The notes beneath the pieces were generated by a model. The model saw only the letters and a program-made list of their open reading frames with translations, had not been told where the DNA came from and did not search any database. 64,000 nt of DNA, taken from NCBI RefSeq assembly GCF_009828585.1, contig NZ_WSRZ01000023.1, positions 1-64,000 on the forward strand. Reading direction: 5' to 3'. Below, piece by piece: positions 1-9,479 of the stretch. The translations under genes and the position numbers were made by a program. The first letter of the stretch is position 1; each line of letters starts with the position of its first letter. This DNA is from Shewanella litoralis. Lineage in GTDB: Bacteria; Pseudomonadota; Gammaproteobacteria; Enterobacterales; Shewanellaceae.

Positions 1-11
1 GTTAAAGAGCG
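1..11 (-). promoter_or_regulatory. rRNA operon boxA antitermination element
   Basis: Read on the minus strand the first bases are CGCTCTTTAAC, matching the boxA core CGCTCTTTA seen in rRNA leaders. It lies about 70-80 bases downstream of the P2 promoter on the same strand. NusB/NusE-dependent antitermination acts on such sites. The 16S rRNA gene itself should begin a short way beyond the left edge of the window. Confidence 0.8.
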
Positions 12-80
12 TACTAATACCAAAAGAATCAATCTTTCGCTTAGTGGCCGTTGACGCTAGGTCGTCGGCTTGGGCTGCGT

Positions 81-108
81 ATTCTACGCTTTCCCGTGTC
101 GGCGTCAA
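81..108 (-). promoter_or_regulatory. rRNA operon promoter P2
   Basis: On the minus strand a -35 TTGACG (103-108) and a -10 TAGAAT (81-86) are separated by 16 bases, the spacing typical of rrn promoters. The spacer carries a GGGAAAGCGTA segment resembling E. coli rrn P2. Upstream (109-130) there are A tracts that could act as an UP element. It would transcribe leftwards into boxA and the rRNA genes outside the window. Confidence 0.8.
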
Positions 109-212
109 GTGTTTTTTCAAACTTTTTTTCGCCTTGAACTCAGTATTTTAAAGCACTTTATTCAACCTAACCCGGTGACCGCTTTCGCTGTCTGCCGTGT
201 CAGTGGATGCGC

Positions 213-240
213 ATTATAGGCACCGAGAGATTTAGTGCAA
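213..240 (-). promoter_or_regulatory. rRNA operon promoter P1
   Basis: On the minus strand a -35 TTGCAC (235-240) and a perfect -10 TATAAT (213-218) are 16 bases apart. They are followed by a GCGC discriminator and a CACTGACACGG segment that closely follows the start region of E. coli rrnB P1. The AT-rich block at 241-266 is a good UP-element candidate. The distance to P2, about 130 bases, also matches the E. coli tandem arrangement. The discriminator predicts growth-rate and ppGpp control. Confidence 0.85.
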
Positions 241-292
241 CCCCTTTTTTAATGTTATTTGTTGTTTTCGACTTGTTTGCGGATAATTTAGC

Positions 293-321
293 CTGACCAG
301 CTAGTTTTTAAGCATTATACT
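293..321 (+). promoter_or_regulatory. Candidate promoter of the yrdA homologue
   Basis: A -35-like CTGACC (293-298) and a -10 TATACT (316-321) are 17 bases apart, about 30 bases before the start codon at 352. The -10 is good and the -35 is weak. It lies back to back with rRNA P1 on the other strand. Confidence 0.5.
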
Positions 322-351
322 GTCACAAACCATGAATATATAAGGATTGTT

Positions 352-903
352 ATGTCTACGAACGTAAGAACTTACCAAGGAATACACCCTGATTTAGCTG
401 ATAGTGTCTATGTTGATGAGTCGGCTGTGCTTGTAGGTGATATAAAATTAGACCATGACGCAAGTATCTGGCCTCTTGTTGCTGCTCGTGGTGACGTGAA
501 TATAATACGTATTGGTAAACGTAGTAATGTTCAAGATGGCAGCATATTACATGTTACTCGAAAATCTGCTGCTAACCCTGAAGGTCACCCATTGATTATT
601 GGTGACGATGTGACGATTGGTCACAAAGCTATGCTGCATGGTTGTAAGGTTGGCCATCGTGTATTAATTGGCATGGGGGCGATTTTACTTGATGGTGCAA
701 TAGTAGAAGATGATGTCATTGTTGGTGCTGGTTCTTTGGTACCACCAAATAAAGTGCTACAAAGTGGTTTCTTATATGTAGGTAGCCCTTGTAAACAGGC
801 TAGACCGCTAACAGATGCAGAACGAGCCTTCTTACCACAGTCTGCTGATAATTATGTACGTCTGAAAAATGAATATTTAGTCGATTTGCAGCAATCAAGC
901 TAA
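352..903 (+). CDS. yrdA: Gamma-class carbonic anhydrase-like protein (YrdA family)
   Basis: A 183-residue left-handed beta-helix protein of the gamma-carbonic anhydrase / YrdA family, cytosolic with no signal peptide. Hexapeptide-type repeats run from about residue 24 to 135. The three expected metal-ligand histidines are visible: His67 in ILHVT, then His91 and His96 in GHKAMLHGC. Family members are trimers binding zinc, iron or cobalt; YrdA-type proteins often show little carbonic anhydrase activity, so the physiological reaction is uncertain. ATG at 352 follows AAGGA at 342-346. In E. coli yrdA also neighbours yrdB-aroE; here a GGDEF gene has been inserted between them. A GGGC/GCCC hairpin follows the stop codon. 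Confidence 0.93.
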   Translation: MSTNVRTYQGIHPDLADSVYVDESAVLVGDIKLDHDASIWPLVAARGDVNIIRIGKRSNVQDGSILHVTRKSAANPEGHPLIIGDDVTIGHKAMLHGCKVGHRVLIGMGAILLDGAIVEDDVIVGAGSLVPPNKVLQSGFLYVGSPCKQARPLTDAERAFLPQSADNYVRLKNEYLVDLQQSS

Positions 904-916
904 TCCTGCTCAGTGT

Positions 917-946
917 AATGGGCCATATCCTTTGTGCCCATTTCAT
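917..946 (+). terminator. Possible weak terminator after yrdA
   Basis: A 7-bp inverted repeat, AATGGGC (917-923) and GCCCATT (936-942), with a 12-base loop and only a short T-rich run after it. Plausible but weak. Confidence 0.35.
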
Positions 947-1158
947 ATTTACCCTATTAAAACAGCCTTCTGTCTAATGTTGTGGCTATTGCACTTGATT
1001 AAACGGCATTGCTTTATATGATAGATGTTCTTGAATGTGATTTTTCACTTCAGGATTTACTTATATAAAGTCAAAAGTGTTCACTTGGTCTACATTTAAG
1101 TTGTTCCAATAAAACACTGTTCTGTTTATATATTGCTATAAACCGTTAATGACGCTTT

Positions 1159-2397
1159 ATGAACAAGGATGATTCGGTGCACCACAAAAATCTACAGCAA
1201 AATACACACAAAGCGTACATCGATATCAAGCAGCATTTATTACTGCTGGTTATTCCATTGCTACTTATTAGCATTTTGACTTTTGTGTTCATTGATGCCG
1301 ACCAAGCCTATTTGTACTTGTTGCTGATTTGCGCTGGCTACGTGACAAGTTATGCGGTGACCTACTATGTCCATAAGCAGAATATGTTGCGTCTTTGGCA
1401 GCACTTAGCTCAGGTGGTACGGATTAATGATACAACTTTTGAGTTAGTTAATTTATCTAATCAGTACGATTCCGAAAAATCCTTTTTAGATGCTTTATTA
1501 CAAAAAGCAGTAAATGCAATTGACGATGCGGAAATGGGTAGCATTATATTAGTTGATAATGCCGCTAATCGCTTACAGTTTGAGTCTGTTATTGGTTTGA
1601 ATATTGACACTCTGCGCAGTATTAACTTTACCCTTGAAGAAACCTTTTTATACCGATTAACGAAGGGCCGTTTCGATAAAGCCGTCGTCATTAATAATAT
1701 GCGAAACATTAATGCCAAAAGCACCCTGACAGATGATGATCAATTTGTTCTACTCAATGCATCGTCAAAGCCAATTTGTTCAACATTATCTAGCCCAATT
1801 AGAATTGAAGGTCAGCTATACGGGATGATGAACCTCGACAGTAGCAAAATGGAAGCTTTTGGTGAATATGATATTAATCTTGTTAACATTCTCACCTCAG
1901 AGGCGGCCAATGCTATTTCTTTGTATCAAAAATCGAAAAAAATCGAAGTGATGGCTAATTTCGATGGTTTAACAAACTTGTATAACCGTAAAAAATTTGA
2001 TGCTGCTATTTTGCAATGGCAACACGATGCGACTTTAGCAAGCTATATTGTCATTCTGGATATGGACAACTTGAAACCACTGAATGATTTACACGGCCAT
2101 CAAGCTGGTGATGATGCACTTAAAGCCTTTGCTCATGCATTAAAATCAATGTGGCACCCAGGCTTTTTGGTTGCTCGATATGGTGGAGATGAATTTGTTG
2201 CACTATGCCGTGGCCCGATAGAGACGTTAGAGGCACAGATAAATCAACTGCAACAAAATTTAGCTCTGCTGTCGCCAGCCATTCATTTTAGTTATGGCAT
2301 AGCGCAATACCAACAAGATTGGCAAAGTGCATTTAAGCTGGCTGATAGCAATATGTATCAACAAAAGCGCCTTAAAAAACAAAACCCTATTAATTGA
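1159..2397 (+). CDS. Membrane GAF-GGDEF diguanylate cyclase
   Basis: Probable diguanylate cyclase making c-di-GMP from GTP. From the ATG there are 412 residues: two membrane segments (about 26-45 and 51-70), a GAF-like sensory domain (about 100-255), and a GGDEF domain (about 265-405) with an intact GGDEF active-site motif at 342-346. The residues before the motif (HPGFLVARY) lack the RxxD inhibitory site, so product feedback through that site is not expected. No ligand can be named for the GAF domain. Start: the ATG at 1159 has no visible ribosome binding site, whereas an in-frame GTG at 1177 has AAGGA at 1165-1169 seven bases upstream. The true protein may therefore begin at 1177, six residues shorter. 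It converges with yrdB, 36 bases away. Confidence 0.9.
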   Translation: MNKDDSVHHKNLQQNTHKAYIDIKQHLLLLVIPLLLISILTFVFIDADQAYLYLLLICAGYVTSYAVTYYVHKQNMLRLWQHLAQVVRINDTTFELVNLSNQYDSEKSFLDALLQKAVNAIDDAEMGSIILVDNAANRLQFESVIGLNIDTLRSINFTLEETFLYRLTKGRFDKAVVINNMRNINAKSTLTDDDQFVLLNASSKPICSTLSSPIRIEGQLYGMMNLDSSKMEAFGEYDINLVNILTSEAANAISLYQKSKKIEVMANFDGLTNLYNRKKFDAAILQWQHDATLASYIVILDMDNLKPLNDLHGHQAGDDALKAFAHALKSMWHPGFLVARYGGDEFVALCRGPIETLEAQINQLQQNLALLSPAIHFSYGIAQYQQDWQSAFKLADSNMYQQKRLKKQNPIN

Positions 2398-2433
2398 ATA
2401 TTTTGCCTAGATTGAAAATCAATTACTGACGGA

Positions 2434-2688
2434 TTAAATTTCCACATCACCCTTGTCGTTAAAGACTTCTCGCTCTATCTGCGCTTCTGCTTTATCTTCT
2501 AAATCAAAACGGCAAAGCTCAAACAGGTTGGCAGCATTTGATAAGTTGACCTCTTGTTGCTCACACAACTGACTTATCGTACTGAAACGGGCATAACAAT
2601 TGATATTGGCCCCTTGCTGTTGGGCAATAAATTTCACTTTATCTGCTTCAATATATAATTGGTCGGTAAAAATGATGCTTTGATTCAT
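2434..2688 (-). CDS. yrdB: DUF1488 family protein (YrdB-like)
   Basis: A small 84-residue cytosolic protein of unknown function, assigned to the YrdB/DUF1488 group from its size, its C-terminal FELCRFDLEDKAEAQI segment and its position. As in E. coli it directly follows aroE. Its ATG overlaps the aroE stop by one base (TAATG), which predicts translational coupling. No catalytic motif is visible. The function is not known for the family, and the conserved linkage to aroE is the only hint. Confidence 0.8.
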   Translation of the reverse strand: MNQSIIFTDQLYIEADKVKFIAQQQGANINCYARFSTISQLCEQQEVNLSNAANLFELCRFDLEDKAEAQIEREVFNDKGDVEI

Positions 2689-3521
2689 TACTCGACAGCC
2701 TCTTGTGCCAATAATTCGCGAAGCTTACGCAATACAGGACCTTTGTCTGGAGTAACATCGCACCATAAACTGAAACTTGCCGCCGCTTGCCCTACTAGCA
2801 TGCCTAAGCCATCTGCAGTTTTACGCGCATGTTGTGCCTGAGCCCACTGATTAAACATTGTAGTTTGCTGGCTATACGTCATGTCGTAACAATCGGTAGT
2901 TTCATCGACGATAGTATCGGGTAAAGAAATAAGCTGCCCAGATAAACCGGCTGAGGTTGAGTTAATCACTAAATCAAATGGTGAAGTTAATTCTTCAATC
3001 GGTTTAGCAAAGAAGTTACCGTACTCATTAAATAACGTTTGTAGTTGTTCTGCTTTCTCGTGAGTGCGATTGCAAATAACCAATTGCGACACATTATGCT
3101 GCAAGATAGGTAAAATGCAGCCCCTGGCCGCGCCACCAGCACCCACCAGTAATACGCGCTTACCTCTTAATGACCCAAACAGCATTTCTAAATCGTTAAC
3201 CAGCCCAACTCCGTCAGTATTGCCACCACCGATTTTCCCATTAGGTAGGTTAAACAAGGTATTAACAGCGCCAGCTAGTTTAGCCAGCTCACTGAGTTCA
3301 TCACACATGGCAAAGGCTTGTTCTTTAAAAGGTGCGGTAACATTAGCGCCTTTACCACCACTGGCAAAAAACTCAGTTAATGAAGTAGAGAATTGATCTA
3401 CCGGCGCGAGAATAGCTTCGTAACTCATATCTTGTTGGGTCTGCTGAGCAAACTCACGATGAATAAATGGCGACTTGCTTTGGGCAATAGGATTGCCAAA
3501 TACCGCGTATTTGTCGGTCAT
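2688..3521 (-). CDS. aroE: Shikimate dehydrogenase
   Basis: NADP-dependent shikimate dehydrogenase, reducing 3-dehydroshikimate to shikimate in the aromatic amino acid / chorismate pathway. Visible are the shikimate-binding SKSPFIH near the N terminus, the catalytic lysine in NVTAPFKE, the aspartate in GGNTDGVG, the glycine-rich GAGGAARG and NRT of the NADP fold, and the C-terminal [11 protein letters not shown]. Length is 277 residues, normal for AroE. The ATG at 3521 is preferred over the TTG just before it; a GAGAGAG purine run lies upstream. yrdB follows with a one-base overlap. The E. coli order tsaC-aroE is broken here by two amidohydrolase genes, a haemoglobin gene and hemF. Confidence 0.96.
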   Translation of the reverse strand: MTDKYAVFGNPIAQSKSPFIHREFAQQTQQDMSYEAILAPVDQFSTSLTEFFASGGKGANVTAPFKEQAFAMCDELSELAKLAGAVNTLFNLPNGKIGGGNTDGVGLVNDLEMLFGSLRGKRVLLVGAGGAARGCILPILQHNVSQLVICNRTHEKAEQLQTLFNEYGNFFAKPIEELTSPFDLVINSTSAGLSGQLISLPDTIVDETTDCYDMTYSQQTTMFNQWAQAQHARKTADGLGMLVGQAAASFSLWCDVTPDKGPVLRKLRELLAQEAVE

Positions 3522-3551
3522 CAAACTCTCTCTTCATTCACATGATTAAAT

Positions 3552-4808
3552 CTAACGATACGCTGCTGGCATATCTGTTTTATGCTGATAGCGATCGCGC
3601 AGCTCATCTTGACGGCTTTGCAAAGATTGCTCTTCACCTGCAATCCACATCTTTTGAACTTTGCTGCTAAATTCAAACGGGTCGCCACTCCATAATACTA
3701 AATCAGCGGGTTTACCGACGGCAATACGTCCACTGTCTAGATGAAAAATATCTGCGATGTTAGCCGTTACAGCTGCCATAGCGGTATTATAATCCATACC
3801 ATTAGCAACGGCATTGCCTGCGCTGTAACGCAATGCATATATGCTATGGCTGTCGCCAGGTAAAGCAATCGCCACTTTAACGCCTGCTTTTGCTAACTGA
3901 CCAGCATTATTGAGTGAATTATGCAGCGAGTCAAAACTGTCAGGTAAATTGCGCATGGCATCGATTACCACTGGAATGCTGGCTTGTACCAATTGCTCGG
4001 TAACCAGCACTGCATCGGCGCCATTAACAATCACCACATCTAAATTGTAAACTTGTTTAAGCTTAATTAAGTGCATGATATCGCTTGCACGGTCAACCGC
4101 GACAATCAATGGTTTTTCACCGGCTAATACTGCCGAAATGATGCTATCTTCACGACTCGGCTCGTCGCTATCATCTTTATCTGACTGATTGGCTTTTTTG
4201 GCTTGGGTGAATGCTTTTTGGGCATCTTCAAGTTGATGTATTAGCTGTTGCATTCCCATTGCGCGCGAGCCTTCATCCGTGGCCCCTAGTTGCACAAATA
4301 AACCGGTATTACTGGCGATAACGCTATCAAAATCACCGGTTAGATCGACGACAAAAGTTTGCCCCGCAAAAATGCTTTCTCCGCCATTAGAGGTCACAAT
4401 GTTACGTGTTATTCCCCCTTTGCGTGCAAAAGGGATCGTGGTGGTTTTAGGATTAAAAGCAAGGCTTGGATCAAAGGTGATATCTGCCTCTTTATCACTG
4501 GCGTCTCTAGAGGTAGCCACAGCGCCGACTTCGACTAAGCCCATGTCGTTCATCGCAGCGATAAAGCCTGGCGTTAGCATTGCCCCTTTCGCATCGATTG
4601 TTTTATCAGCTTGTAAGCTTTGGGGGTTAATCGCTGTAATGGTGCCGTTTTCAATCACCACTGTCGCATTATTCAGTACGCCCGACTCTGTTGCGGTATG
4701 CACTGTGGCATTGATTATCGCTAAGCTTTCCGCTTGCGCAACATTCGCGCTCAAAGCCACACTAAGAGATAAGCTCAAAGCAAGCGCTGATTGAGTAAAT
4801 AATGTCAT
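3552..4808 (-). CDS. Secreted amidohydrolase-like protein, metal site degenerate
   Basis: A 418-residue amidohydrolase-superfamily protein with a cleavable signal peptide (about 1-26, ending AQA), so periplasmic. The N-terminal strands and the C-terminal GRIAVGKPADLVLWSGDPF are typical of imidazolonepropionase/dihydroorotase-like members. The HxH metal motif after the TPG turn is missing: residues 81-90 read GFIAAMNDMG, with Met86 and Asp88 where the neighbouring paralogue has His106 and His108. It is therefore probably not a normal metal hydrolase; it may be a partner or regulatory subunit of the gene upstream. ATG at 4808 has AAGGAG at 4816-4821, overlapping the upstream stop codon, so the two are one operon. 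Substrate unknown. Confidence 0.85.
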   Translation of the reverse strand: MTLFTQSALALSLSLSVALSANVAQAESLAIINATVHTATESGVLNNATVVIENGTITAINPQSLQADKTIDAKGAMLTPGFIAAMNDMGLVEVGAVATSRDASDKEADITFDPSLAFNPKTTTIPFARKGGITRNIVTSNGGESIFAGQTFVVDLTGDFDSVIASNTGLFVQLGATDEGSRAMGMQQLIHQLEDAQKAFTQAKKANQSDKDDSDEPSREDSIISAVLAGEKPLIVAVDRASDIMHLIKLKQVYNLDVVIVNGADAVLVTEQLVQASIPVVIDAMRNLPDSFDSLHNSLNNAGQLAKAGVKVAIALPGDSHSIYALRYSAGNAVANGMDYNTAMAAVTANIADIFHLDSGRIAVGKPADLVLWSGDPFEFSSKVQKMWIAGEEQSLQSRQDELRDRYQHKTDMPAAYR

Positions 4809-4819
4809 TGTCTTACTCC

Positions 4820-6202
4820 TTATTGCTGACCTAACATAAAGTCACTTTGCGCCTGATAGGCAGGGTCTTGGCGGTCATACACTTTGGCGCCATCAATAAA
4901 CACTTTTTCAGCTTGGGCATAGACGCTAAATGGATTGGTATTCCATATCACCACATCTGCATTTTTACCGGCTTCAAGCGACCCGGTTTTATCACTTATG
5001 CCTAATGATTTAGCTGCATTCGCGGTAATCCAACCAATCACATGTTGCTCTGTTAACTCAAAACCATTGTCGTTTGCGGCATGCATGATTTTTGCGGTTT
5101 CTTGATTGAGTCGCTGAATAGTCACACCAGAGTCTGAATGCACAACAGCACAAGAATTTTTAATCGCATCAACCATGGCGACATTTTCAAGTACCATGTC
5201 GTAGGCTTCTAATTTAAAACCCCACCAGTCTGGCCACATCGCGGCACAGTTACCATTTTCGGCCAGTAAATCGGCAATTTTATAAGCTTCTACTGCATGG
5301 TGGAATGTCCCAGCGTGATAACCAAACTCTTTGCCTAGGTCGATCATCATTGCCATTTCTTCAGCTTTGTAGCAGTGATTATGAATGAGAATATCGCCTT
5401 CAAGCACACCTTTAAGGGTGTCTTTCATTAAGTCGCGCTCTGGCGCAACCGGGTTTTTACCTGCGGCGTAGTCTGCATCGTATTTATCCCATGCGCGTTT
5501 GTATTCAGTTGCTTGAATAAAAGCGGTGCGATAGCCAGCCATATTTCCCATGCGGGTCATGGGTAATTCATTACGGCTGCCGTATAGGTTTTTAGGGTTT
5601 TCACCACAGGCCATTTTTAAACCATAAGGCGCATGGGGGAACTTCATCGCTTGCATGGTCGTGGCTGGAACATTTTTGAGTGTGACTCCACGGCCACCAA
5701 TCAAGTTAGCTGAACCGGGTAAAATTTGCAGGGTGGTAATCCCGCCTTCTCGAGCACGATTAAAACCGGGATCTTGCGGCCATACGCTATGTTCAGCCCA
5801 AACTTCAGCCGTAACAGGATTGGTCATTTCATTGCCGTCATTATGAGATTCAGCATTGGGGCTTGGGTATACACCTAAGTGCGAATGCACATCAATAATA
5901 CCAGGCGTGATCCACTTACCTTTGGCATCGACAATCACCGCACCTTCTGCAACCAATTGTTGCCCAACTGCACTAATTTTACCCTCTTTGATCAACACAT
6001 CAGCATCTTCGTGACGCTCGCCTGTACCGGTTAATACTGTGGCATTTTTAAGTAACGTCATTGAATTAGGTAGCGCATAATAAGTACTGGGGTACGGATT
6101 TGCGTTGATAGTCACTTGCGGATCTTGCTGTTCGGCTGGGCTACAACCGGCTATTGCGGAAGTTAATGTCACAGCAACCAAAGAAGGCATGAGTTTTGCC
6201 AT
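4820..6202 (-). CDS. Amidohydrolase-family lipoprotein
   Basis: A 460-residue amidohydrolase with a lipoprotein signal peptide: lipobox AIAGC, modified Cys20, followed by Ser, which predicts an outer-membrane destination. The metal centre looks complete: HSH at 106-108 after ITPGIIDV, further histidines in ILIHNHC and GYHAGTFHH, and Asp in VVHSDSG. The C-terminal GSLEAGKNADVVIWNTNPF closes the composite beta domain. Related proteins hydrolyse cyclic amides or peptide bonds, but the substrate cannot be inferred. AAGGAG lies at 6209-6214, six bases before the ATG. First gene of a two-gene operon with the degenerate paralogue. Confidence 0.88.
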   Translation of the reverse strand: MAKLMPSLVAVTLTSAIAGCSPAEQQDPQVTINANPYPSTYYALPNSMTLLKNATVLTGTGERHEDADVLIKEGKISAVGQQLVAEGAVIVDAKGKWITPGIIDVHSHLGVYPSPNAESHNDGNEMTNPVTAEVWAEHSVWPQDPGFNRAREGGITTLQILPGSANLIGGRGVTLKNVPATTMQAMKFPHAPYGLKMACGENPKNLYGSRNELPMTRMGNMAGYRTAFIQATEYKRAWDKYDADYAAGKNPVAPERDLMKDTLKGVLEGDILIHNHCYKAEEMAMMIDLGKEFGYHAGTFHHAVEAYKIADLLAENGNCAAMWPDWWGFKLEAYDMVLENVAMVDAIKNSCAVVHSDSGVTIQRLNQETAKIMHAANDNGFELTEQHVIGWITANAAKSLGISDKTGSLEAGKNADVVIWNTNPFSVYAQAEKVFIDGAKVYDRQDPAYQAQSDFMLGQQ

Positions 6203-6326
6203 TGGGGTCTCCTTTCTTATTTTGCGACCAATCTAACCAAGTTAACGCTTGAAATACAGCGTAATCGTTAAATAATTGGTATCAAAACGTTAACAACAAA
6301 ATCATTCTGTGAGGCGATAGATTAGA

Positions 6327-6332
6327 TATAAT
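6327..6332 (+). promoter_or_regulatory. -10 element before the truncated haemoglobin gene
   Basis: A perfect TATAAT 29 bases before the start codon at 6362. No convincing -35 is seen at 16-18 bases, so the promoter may need an activator or rely on other contacts. Confidence 0.4.
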
Positions 6333-6361
6333 GGATGCAACATTCTTGACGACACAACACG

Positions 6362-6796
6362 ATGAACTGGTTACGTAAACTATTCACTAAAACGCAAGCA
6401 AACGATGACAGAGATACCACGCAATCTAATGCCTACGATATAATTGGTGGCGATAAAGTGATTCGCGCGATAGCTCATGACTTTTATCAGCAAATGCAAA
6501 CTCGGCCTGAAACTCAAAGCTTACTCGCCATGCATCGCTCTCCTATTGCTGACTCTGAACAAAAATTATATGAATTTTTAAGTGGTTGGCTTGGTGGGCC
6601 ACAACTGTATCAACAGAAACATGGTCACCCTGCGCTTCGAGCAAGACATATGCCTTTTGCGATTAATGAGTCAATGCGCGATCAATGGCTAATATGTATG
6701 CATGCAGCAATTCACAATTCAATAAAAAAGCCTGAACATCAACAAGTGATTATTCAGGCTATTTCAACGTTAGCTGACAATATGCGCAACAGATAA
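6362..6796 (+). CDS. Group II truncated haemoglobin
   Basis: A 144-residue haem protein of the trHbII class, cytosolic, likely involved in oxygen or nitric-oxide chemistry. Family landmarks: YDIIGG at about 25-30, Tyr42 in DFYQQM (B10 position), KLYEFLSGWLGGP at about 68-80, proximal histidine His96 in RARHMPF, and Trp109 in RDQWL (G8). The roughly 20-residue N-terminal extension is polar and variable. It is transcribed towards hemF, 41 bases away and convergent, so the link to haem synthesis is by proximity only. No clear ribosome binding site is visible at the ATG. Confidence 0.92.
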   Translation: MNWLRKLFTKTQANDDRDTTQSNAYDIIGGDKVIRAIAHDFYQQMQTRPETQSLLAMHRSPIADSEQKLYEFLSGWLGGPQLYQQKHGHPALRARHMPFAINESMRDQWLICMHAAIHNSIKKPEHQQVIIQAISTLADNMRNR

Positions 6797-6837
6797 TGGC
6801 TAACGCAATGTCGCTAACTCATGTTACTAACTCACAG

Positions 6838-8341
<1,504 letters not shown>

Positions 8342-8380
8342 TGGATTTCCTTTCATCTATTTAATGGTGGTAATAACGAA

Positions 8381-8944
8381 TTAAAGCGCTCGCTTATATT
8401 TACAAGATTTTTGTGGGCACTCAAGGCGACTGCCAGCTGCACCTTTACGTTCCACTAAAATCCCAAAGCCGCAATCAGGGCAAGGCTCATTATAAGGAGG
8501 ATAGTTTACGATAAACTTACATTTAGGGTAGGCACTACAAGCAAAAAAAGTCTTACCATAGCGGCTGGTCCGAGACTCCAAATGGCCTTTATTGCATTGA
8601 GGGCATGCGATTTGTTCAGCTTCATTGCTGTGATCATGTTTTTCAATGTGGGTGCATTCTGGATAGTGTGTACAACCAATAAAAATACCAAAACGACCAG
8701 ACTTCACTGCTAACTCATGGCCACATTTTGGGCATTGTGAACCACTAATCACTTGAGTTTCTATCGACTCGTGTTGCACTAAAGGCCGCGTATAATCACA
8801 CGTGGGATAATTATTGCAGCCGACAAAACTGCCATGCTTACTGTGTTTAACCGACAGCTCTGAACCACAAACAGGACAAAGCTCAAACTCTTTTTCCAGT
8901 GCATGCTCGTGGACAGTAAACAGCTGTTGATCAATTTTCGACAT
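8381..8944 (-). CDS. yrdD: Topoisomerase-type zinc-ribbon protein (YrdD-like)
   Basis: A 187-residue protein built of four zinc ribbons of the type found at the C terminus of DNA topoisomerase I. The ribbons start CPVCG, CPKCG, CPQCN and CPDCG, and the first three end in YPTC, YPEC and YPKC. No catalytic topoisomerase domain is present. It probably binds DNA or acts with topoisomerase I; function is not established. It lies in the conserved smg-yrdD-tsaC order. A terminator separates it from smg, so it may have its own promoter within 8945-8975. Confidence 0.9.
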   Translation of the reverse strand: MSKIDQQLFTVHEHALEKEFELCPVCGSELSVKHSKHGSFVGCNNYPTCDYTRPLVQHESIETQVISGSQCPKCGHELAVKSGRFGIFIGCTHYPECTHIEKHDHSNEAEQIACPQCNKGHLESRTSRYGKTFFACSAYPKCKFIVNYPPYNEPCPDCGFGILVERKGAAGSRLECPQKSCKYKRAL

Positions 8945-8974
8945 GGTGCTCTCAATGAATAATATTCTATAGAT

Positions 8975-9000
8975 CTAAAAAAGGAGGCTAAGCCTCCTTT
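8975..9000 (-). terminator. Rho-independent terminator after smg
   Basis: A perfect 9-bp stem AAAGGAGGC / GCCTCCTTT with a three-base loop (8980-9000), followed on the minus strand by a T run. It ends the dprA-smg transcript just before yrdD. Confidence 0.8.
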
Positions 9001-9003
9001 CTG

Positions 9004-9477
9004 TTATGAGTGTAAGCGCCCTTCTGGCTGCTCGAAGATTAAATCTTCCATTTGCTCGTAGGCTGACTCATTTCCTGGCACATTGAATAGTACCATTAAT
9101 ACTACCCACTTGAGATCTTCTAACACCAACGTCGGCTCGTCTAACTCCATAACACGGTCAATGACCATCTCACGAGTTTCAACACTGAGCACTTGGATTT
9201 GTTCTAAGAACAATAAAAAACCACGGCTCTCAACATCTAACTTAGCCATTTCCGCTTTGGTGTAGATACGGAATGAATGTTGCGCATGATTGCACAAATA
9301 CGGCTTATCGCTTTCTTGTAGATCAGCTAAGTGCTCTAACCAAGAAAGGGCTTTTATAATATCGACTTGATGAAAACCCGCTCGAGTTAACTCTTTCGTG
9401 AGCTCATCTTCATCCACTAATAGTTCAATTTCACTATGAACATAATTTTCAAATAAATACATGAGGATATCGAACAT
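9004..9477 (-). CDS. smg: Smg family protein
   Basis: A 157-residue cytosolic protein of the Smg (DUF494) family, exactly the E. coli length, with a conserved start [12 protein letters not shown] and the helical [20 protein letters not shown] towards the end. Function unknown; conserved linkage with dprA suggests a DNA-related or shared-expression context. The ATG at 9477 has GAGGAG just upstream and lies two bases after the dprA stop. Extending upstream would add residues not typical of the family. Confidence 0.92.
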   Translation of the reverse strand: MFDILMYLFENYVHSEIELLVDEDELTKELTRAGFHQVDIIKALSWLEHLADLQESDKPYLCNHAQHSFRIYTKAEMAKLDVESRGFLLFLEQIQVLSVETREMVIDRVMELDEPTLVLEDLKWVVLMVLFNVPGNESAYEQMEDLIFEQPEGRLHS

Positions 9478-9479
9478 GG

